Source: Symsagittifera roscoffensis
Lineage: Eukaryota > Xenacoelomorpha > Acoela > Convolutidae
NCBI RefSeq assembly: GCF_963678635.1
Contig: NC_087066.1
Location: forward strand, 47,279,129 to 47,343,128
Length of the DNA: 64,000 nucleotides
Direction: 5' to 3'
The position numbers and the translations under genes are program-made. Within the stretch, counting starts at the first letter, position 1; every line of letters begins with the position of its first letter. Under the pieces are notes generated by a model. That model was not told where the DNA came from. It ran no database searches and saw only the letters and a program-made list of their open reading frames with translations. Of the stretch, positions 59,001-64,000 are shown one piece after another.

Positions 59001-59763
59001 AAGTCGAGGATGTTGGTAATTTTTTCAAATATGAGTTTTCGGATGTTCAATTTGAAGTTTTCTGGCTTTAAAAACAAACGGTTGTTAGCAATTACAAAGA
59101 CTTTCCCGAACAACCCTAATGGACCTCCAGACAAAAAAATTAGTCATATATGGAGTCTTTGTGGAATTCAAAAAAAATTATCATATATAGCAATTGTTCA
59201 AATTCAGATTATCTGTGGATTTTTTGCCACTTAATCTGCTTGTTTTTTAGCCATTGGTTGCCTTTGGTTTTTCTTGTTCAAGACTGAAGCCAAACTTTTT
59301 TTTCAATTTTCAATTCAGACAAAATTGCTAGTCAGACATTTTTTAGCAGGGAGAAATTGCTATTAGCACACTTGTGAAATGCTTCTTTCACAAATGTGAA
59401 ATTGTATGACTGACACTTTTTGTCCGAGCCGGGAAGTCAATTTTACGAATCTTTATTGTACCAACAGCTCAAAAATTGGATACTTTTGTTGTCGTCAGTT
59501 ATCTTGGTGTTTGCTCGTAAAAAGTCGCTGCACTGCAGACTTTTGAAGTTATGCATGAGGTTGATTACATCTGAAAAACAGTTCACCTGCACAAACGAGT
59601 TCACTGATCTTCAAAACAACATAGCACATATTTTGCTTTTCTTTGTTACTTACTTTCACGTTACTTCATGCTGAAATCTCGAAAAAGTTACATGGTTAAT
59701 TTTGTAACGACTTATTGCCTCAGAAGAAAACTTAACATTACGCATTGGAAGATAAACTTCAAT
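59001..59763. promoter_or_regulatory. Upstream region of the cystinosin gene
   Basis: Two 83-84-codon open frames (58983-59234 and 59420-59674) have no motifs. The cystinosin promoter should lie here; no defined element was recognised. Confidence 0.35.
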
Positions 59764-60933
59764 ATGACGAAAAATATAGTTATAATGTTGATTTTATTTC
59801 AAGAAATCAGTTCAGCATGCGAAAATGTTCAAGTTAGACCATTCACCCAAAATATTTTAGTCAATAAAAATGGTAGGTTCAATATTTGGATTGAGGATTT
59901 AAAGCAAAACTTTCAACAAAAGTTATGGATCAATGTTTCCGGGCGAAACAGTCATTCCTTAACTATTCATCAATACGTAACCGTTAATGCAAATGTTAGC
60001 ACTACTGTTAACTTTGTAGCTCATAAACCCGGAAACTTGTTGATCGGCTTTCAAAAAGAAAGTGAAAAAACTAGTGACACACGCGGAATAAATGACACTT
60101 TCGTGCACGTTTTTGTGATAAAAAGTGAAAAAATTGAGATCCTCAGTGAAATCATTGGTTGGGTTTATTGCACAGCCTGGGTTATTTCGTGTTATCCGCA
60201 AGTTTACACCAATTTTCGGCGACGAAGTGTTATTGGTTTGAATTTAGATTACGTCACTTGTGATTTCCTTGGATTTTTTGTGTACACCATTTTTAATATT
60301 GGTTTATTTTGGATCGACCCATTGAAAAAAGAGTACACGGAACAACACCCGCAACAAATAAACCCTGTAGAAATTAATGACGTTTTCGTGAGCTTGCATT
60401 GTTTTATTTTTACTGCCATCGTTGGTTTGCAATGCATATTTTACGAAAAAGGTGGACAAAAAATATCTCTACCTTGTAAAATTTTCCTGTTCTTTTCCTT
60501 AACGGGAATTTTTGTTCTTTTTATTTTGACTTGTTGCATTGATTCTGGAAACTTTACTTGGTTGGATTTCGTAACTAGTGTATCGTCGCTAAAACTGGTC
60601 ATTACATTTTTCAAGTATGTGCCTCAACTTGTAATGAACTACCAGAGAAAAAGTACCCTCGGGTTCAATGTCTTCGCCTGTATTCTTGATCTGATCGGAG
60701 GACTCGGGAGTTTATTCCAAGCATTGCTGTTGGCGTTTAATAGTGATGACTGGTTTTCTGTTTTTGAAGATCCGGTTAAGTTTGGCCTAGCTCTTTTGAC
60801 CATCTTCTTTGATCTTATTTTCGTCAGTCAACGATACTTCTTCTATAGATTGTCTGAAGTCATATTTATTAGCGATTCACAACTAGATGACCAAGATACT
60901 AAAAAACTATCGGAAGATTTTGAAATTGAATAA
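59764..60933 (+). CDS. CTNS: Cystinosin, intronless, intact
   Basis: Lysosomal H+-coupled cystine exporter of the PQ-loop family. The open frame begins at 59668, but Met33 (59764) is preferred because it is followed at once by a signal peptide (MTKNIVIMLILFQEISSA). From there the protein has 389 residues, close to the human length. Residues 19-125 are a luminal domain with N-glycosylation sites at 57, 77 and 110. Seven membrane segments follow. Both PQ loops are present, CYPQVYTNFRRRSVIGLN (143-160) and YVPQLVMNYQRKSTLGFN (285-302), as are the Asp residues of NDVFVSLH (206) and ILDLIGG (309), which correspond to proton-coupling positions. The C-tail lacks the GYDQL lysosomal signal of the human protein. 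No intron interrupts it, unlike most animal cystinosin genes, so it may be an old retrocopy that kept its frame. Confidence 0.93.
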   Translation: MTKNIVIMLILFQEISSACENVQVRPFTQNILVNKNGRFNIWIEDLKQNFQQKLWINVSGRNSHSLTIHQYVTVNANVSTTVNFVAHKPGNLLIGFQKESEKTSDTRGINDTFVHVFVIKSEKIEILSEIIGWVYCTAWVISCYPQVYTNFRRRSVIGLNLDYVTCDFLGFFVYTIFNIGLFWIDPLKKEYTEQHPQQINPVEINDVFVSLHCFIFTAIVGLQCIFYEKGGQKISLPCKIFLFFSLTGIFVLFILTCCIDSGNFTWLDFVTSVSSLKLVITFFKYVPQLVMNYQRKSTLGFNVFACILDLIGGLGSLFQALLLAFNSDDWFSVFEDPVKFGLALLTIFFDLIFVSQRYFFYRLSEVIFISDSQLDDQDTKKLSEDFEIE

Positions 60934-61199
60934 ATGTCTCAAAAATTTTCAATCAGCTTCAAACAAACTCTCGCCGGAAAAAGCACAAACTCAGAAATCA
61001 TCAATCACAGCTTAAATCGCACTACTTCTCAGATAATAGTTCTTCAGTGGAAAGCAATCAAATAAACTCTTTGTCAATATCAGTATTCAAACTATGTGAG
61101 GAAGGGAGACTTATTCATTCGATCACAGATTTTAAGGTTCAAGAAGTAAAACGATCTGCGCACGTTTATAAACTCTCACCTGAGGACCAGCAAGAGTAA
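60930..61199 (+). other. Open frame without Met overlapping the end of cystinosin
   Basis: In a frame different from cystinosin, about 88 codons from 60930 to the TAA at 61197 are free of stops, which is unusual in this AT-rich sequence, and no ATG occurs. The text is charged and mixed (SVFKLCEEGRLIHSI, VYKLSPEDQQE). It may be 3' UTR of cystinosin, a frameshifted former C-terminus, or part of another exon. AATAAA at 61061-61066 could polyadenylate cystinosin. Confidence 0.3.
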
Positions 61200-61329
61200 A
61201 TAATTGCCGTGTAAGGAGCACAGTCTCTCGATTACTACTATTGAAGTAAAGAAAATTAAAAAAACTATAAAATCTTCATCTTTTTGAAATCCAAATTGAT
61301 GTTTACTCATCAAGTGGAATTTATCTAGG

Positions 61330-62100
61330 TACTCGATCATTTAATTTCGAAGAATTTTTTCAAAACATTTGCAAGTGCAGGAGTAATAGATAATGATCGG
61401 TTAATTTGTTGCATCTTCGGCATCCCCTTTTTGAAAAAAAAAATATTATGTTACCCAGCTTAAGTCTATCCGGAAAAGTGTTGAGAGTGAGACATTCATT
61501 AACTAATTGAGTCACTGGACACGCTATTTCAATAGCCGCATCATATAAGGCTCATGCTTGTATTTTAGAAGGACTTATGGGTTTATTGTTTACCAAAACA
61601 AGAAGATGTTTTAGTCTTTCATATCTGATAACAAACCTAAAAGAGAAAGATCAATCTGCTGATGAAATGTTTTGGTTTTATATTAGTTGGATCAGTTACG
61701 TTCGAATGAAAATTTGCCTAGCTTACTGAATTTGAAATACAAGAAATTTACTATTTGTTTTCTATCAGTTACAATATAGCCAAACGAATTTCTTATTGAA
61801 AGAATATCCCAAGCGATTTTTTTGCTGTTCCTCACTTCGTTTATAGGGTTCCATTTTAATCGATTTGACGAAGCTGATTCAATTAGTTGGTTGTAAGACT
61901 TATCATAATCTTCTTTAATTCCTTAAACACTAAAAATTTTAGTTCTTTGAATTTTTGAAATTTTTTGTCATTAGGAATTTTTCACGTTTCGTGTTTAAAG
62001 CGGTTTTTTGTTTCTTATGAAGACTTTTCAATCAGAGCATTTTTCAAAACAATTTTAAGGAAAATCTCTTTAAAAACAGTCAATATGTTGTCCGCGTCAC
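61330..62100 (-). pseudogene. Decayed LINE reverse transcriptase region
   Basis: The minus-strand frame at about 61925-61700 holds YDKSYNQLIESASSNRLKW, INEVRNSKKIAWDILSIRNS and NFLYFKFSKLGKF, the linker that precedes RT in LINE ORF2. About 61590-61340 then holds AAIEIACPVTQLVNECLTL, NTFPDRLKLGNII and, in a shifted frame, KKGDAEDATN, the first RT blocks. It carries stops and at least one frameshift, and no YADD region remains. This is another 3'-incomplete LINE copy. Confidence 0.75.
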
Positions 62101-62327
62101 TTCGCTTTTAAAAATTTGACTAATTTGATGTTTTGTTTCATTTTTGGAGTTCATCTGCTGAATAGTTTTTTTTATCGAAAATGTGTTTTGATACCGGAAC
62201 AAATTTCATGATCCCAATTTTTTCACAAGCTCTCGAAGTCTTCAATGCTTTATCGTGGAACACAAAAATGATTTTAGATAGTAAAATATTTGCATTTAAC
62301 TTTTTGAATACTCACGCATTGTGACAG
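62101..62327. other. Non-coding DNA before the orphan exon
   Basis: Nothing recognisable apart from the acceptor-like end at 62326-62327. Confidence 0.4.
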
Positions 62328-62408
62328 GACCCTGATTGCCGGAATCATTTTGCCTCACCCACTGAGTTCACTGACCTATCGCTGGCCAACGAGTGTAATG
62401 CCACACAA
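62328..62408 (+). CDS. Candidate internal exon of an unidentified gene
   Basis: 81 bases (27 codons, phase 0 at both ends) lie between an acceptor (CATTGTGACAG) and a strong donor (ACACAA then GTAAGT). The frame reads DPDCRNHFASPTEF then TDLSLANECNATQ, with two cysteines and an N-glycosylation motif (NAT), so a secreted or luminal protein is possible. G+C is well above the flanks. I recognise no family. No partner exon is certain in the window; the next could lie beyond 64000. Confidence 0.4.
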
Positions 62409-63250
62409 GTAAGTTTTGATTTTCAATATGACCTTCATCGAATCAAGAAAAATATTACAATTTTTCCGACCAACCCAATAAATTAGATCAAAATTTTTTT
62501 TTATTCAACAAAAACCAGGAACAACTTTTAGACGAATTTCTTAAAAACAAAATACATTTCACTTTCAAAAAATATTATCACTTCACTGTCTTTTCCAATC
62601 ACTTTTTTCATCATCAGGTTATACTCTCTCAACGAATTACCAATCTAGATTAAAACTCCTGAGAGCATCAATGAAAAACATAATCACATTTCAAAGTGAT
62701 CGTATCATCAATGAAAACACTTAACCACCGCCATTACAATGACTAAGTGAGTTTACATTTTAGTAAGTGATAACTCCAACTGCGAGTGATTTTTACTCAT
62801 CATTGATTAAATTAAATATCCGTTCATTATCATGGTAAATTAAAGGCAAGCCAAAGATTCTTGGGTTTCAGGCTCATACAAATGTTTTAGAAAAAAAGTT
62901 TCATGAATCAAATGTCGAAATTCAAATATTGCGCCTCGGTGCACCCTGCTAAGATGACTTTAGTTTGAAGGTTTGTGCAACGCTTTTTGTCAAATGTTTG
63001 CCGCTAATTTACAGTTGAACTTAATTTTGTTTTTTCCAAACAAGAGCATAAACTGTCAAACTGCAAAGTTATCGTGCTTGTGTTTTATACAATAGTGGAC
63101 AAAATTAAACGCAAACATACGTTTGATATCTGAAATGCCAAGTTTAAATGATAATTGTGGACAAAAATTACATATAATTTTTCATCGAAACACACTTGTG
63201 GACATATTTAAGCACAAACTTATCTTAATTATGCGCCACATCGAGACAAG
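62409..63250. other. Non-coding DNA, no gene seen
   Basis: AT-rich, without motifs or arrays that I could identify. Confidence 0.4.
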
Positions 63251-63400
63251 TTAAATTGGTATACAGGGCAGATTAGTACAGGGTACATTAGTATAGGGTA
63301 GAAAAATATAAGGTAAATTGGTATAGGGTAGATTGGTATGTAGGATAAAATGGCATATGGTAGAATGGTTTAGGGTAGTTTGGAATAGGTTAGATTGTCT
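63251..63400. repeat. Degenerate minisatellite
   Basis: About ten imperfect copies of a 13-16-base unit close to GTATAGGGTAGATTG, spaced irregularly. Variants include GTACAGGGTACATTA and GGTATAGGGTAGATTGG. Confidence 0.8.
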
Positions 63401-64000
63401 ATAAAACTTTAAGACAAATTTATGTTTGGAAAAGCTTTCACGCTAAATATTTCAGTTTTCTCGTTCCAAACGTTCTACTTCGCAACATCAATGTTTGTCA
63501 TCATCGTTTTTTGTTTTTTTTCTCAAAACTGTTCATTAATATAACAAAATTATTACAAATAGTAAAAACTGGCGTTTTCAGACCTAAAAAAACTGAAAGA
63601 TACATAAAATCAGAAACTGAGACTTTTTTGGAGGGTAGCTTCGAAGTATATGTAAAAACACTGTCAGTAATCCAAGTAATTGCTGCCCAAAATGGTCTTT
63701 GAGTTGCGCCCTTTTTGAGAGTGATAACCAATACTAGTAGAGAAACATTAATTTGAATTTAAAACTGTCCTCACTAAAATGCCTGATTTTAGGAAAAGTT
63801 TCGGACAACATTTACCTAGAATTTTTAGAAATGTTATATCGACCGGCAGCGAATGATCTGGACTATCCTCTCTGAAAATGTCAATTTTTGATTTGAAGTT
63901 TCTTCCGAACCTGGAATGGCAGCCTACACCATTTGTGATAAGTTTTTCAACGGTGTGAAATTGTAAGAAATAAAAACAGAGTTGAGGAAATTTGTCACCC
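63401..64000. other. Terminal stretch, no certain gene
   Basis: Two opposing open frames of 63 and 76 codons (63501-63731) show no motif. A short frame near 63829-63875 and an AATAAA at about 63970 could be the end of a gene, but the evidence is too weak for a call. Confidence 0.35.

Noticed and set aside
59420-59674. 84-codon open frame upstream of cystinosin
   Set aside because: No motif, no conserved start context, and immediately followed by the real gene; probably chance.
59668-59763. N-terminal 32-residue extension of cystinosin
   Set aside because: A hydrophobic signal peptide starts at Met33; the preceding residues are basic and unlike known cystinosin N-termini.

Overview
This window is AT-rich nuclear DNA from an animal, most likely an invertebrate whose phylum I cannot fix from sequence alone. 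The evidence is a spliced, canonical protein kinase A catalytic subunit gene with GT-AG introns up to about 9 kb, a cystinosin gene, and dense non-LTR, LTR and DNA transposon debris. There are no bacterial-type genes. A 200-base run of Ns at 15000-15199 marks an assembly gap.

Layout. 1-914: relic of LINE ORF1 (minus strand). 915-22805: gene-poor DNA made largely of short dispersed repeats, including two TIR (MITE-like) elements at 6214-7041, a family with GGCGCC and G-rich ends around 10.4-12.2, 15.7 and 21.4 kb, and a family starting GTTCCGACTTTCG around 12.3-13.3, 16.0-18.2 and 19.3 kb. 22806-22887: a candidate first exon whose splice phase matches exon 2 of the kinase gene. 23-28.5 kb: AT-rich repeats and a cluster of TIR elements with C-tract ends.

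29126-41580: the complete PKA catalytic subunit gene in eight exons on the plus strand, encoding 350 residues with all catalytic and phosphorylation sites. Its intron 5 (31706-40662) carries a large, recently disabled LINE on the opposite strand with an SGNH-like ORF, a PHD-finger ORF and an endonuclease/reverse transcriptase ORF. A piece of a second LINE is inserted near its 3' end, and two tRNA-derived SINE-like units follow.

42.3-52.8 kb: transposon graveyard, with a MULE-like element carrying a FLYWCH domain, a decayed plus-strand Ty3/gypsy element with an internal duplication, AT-rich repeats and a MITE. 52818-59000: a minus-strand Ty3/gypsy element with two LTRs, candidate PBS and PPT, and recognisable but broken gag, protease, RT, RNase H and integrase. 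59764-60933: an intronless, intact cystinosin gene, the lysosomal cystine exporter. 61.3-62.1 kb: another decayed LINE. 62328-62408: one orphan exon-like segment. 63251-63400: a degenerate minisatellite.

Two genes are well supported, PKA-C and cystinosin. They have no evident functional link. The less ordinary points are the possible alternative N-terminus for PKA-C, a duplicated splice donor that could remove its C-tail, the ORF layout of the LINE, and the intronless cystinosin.
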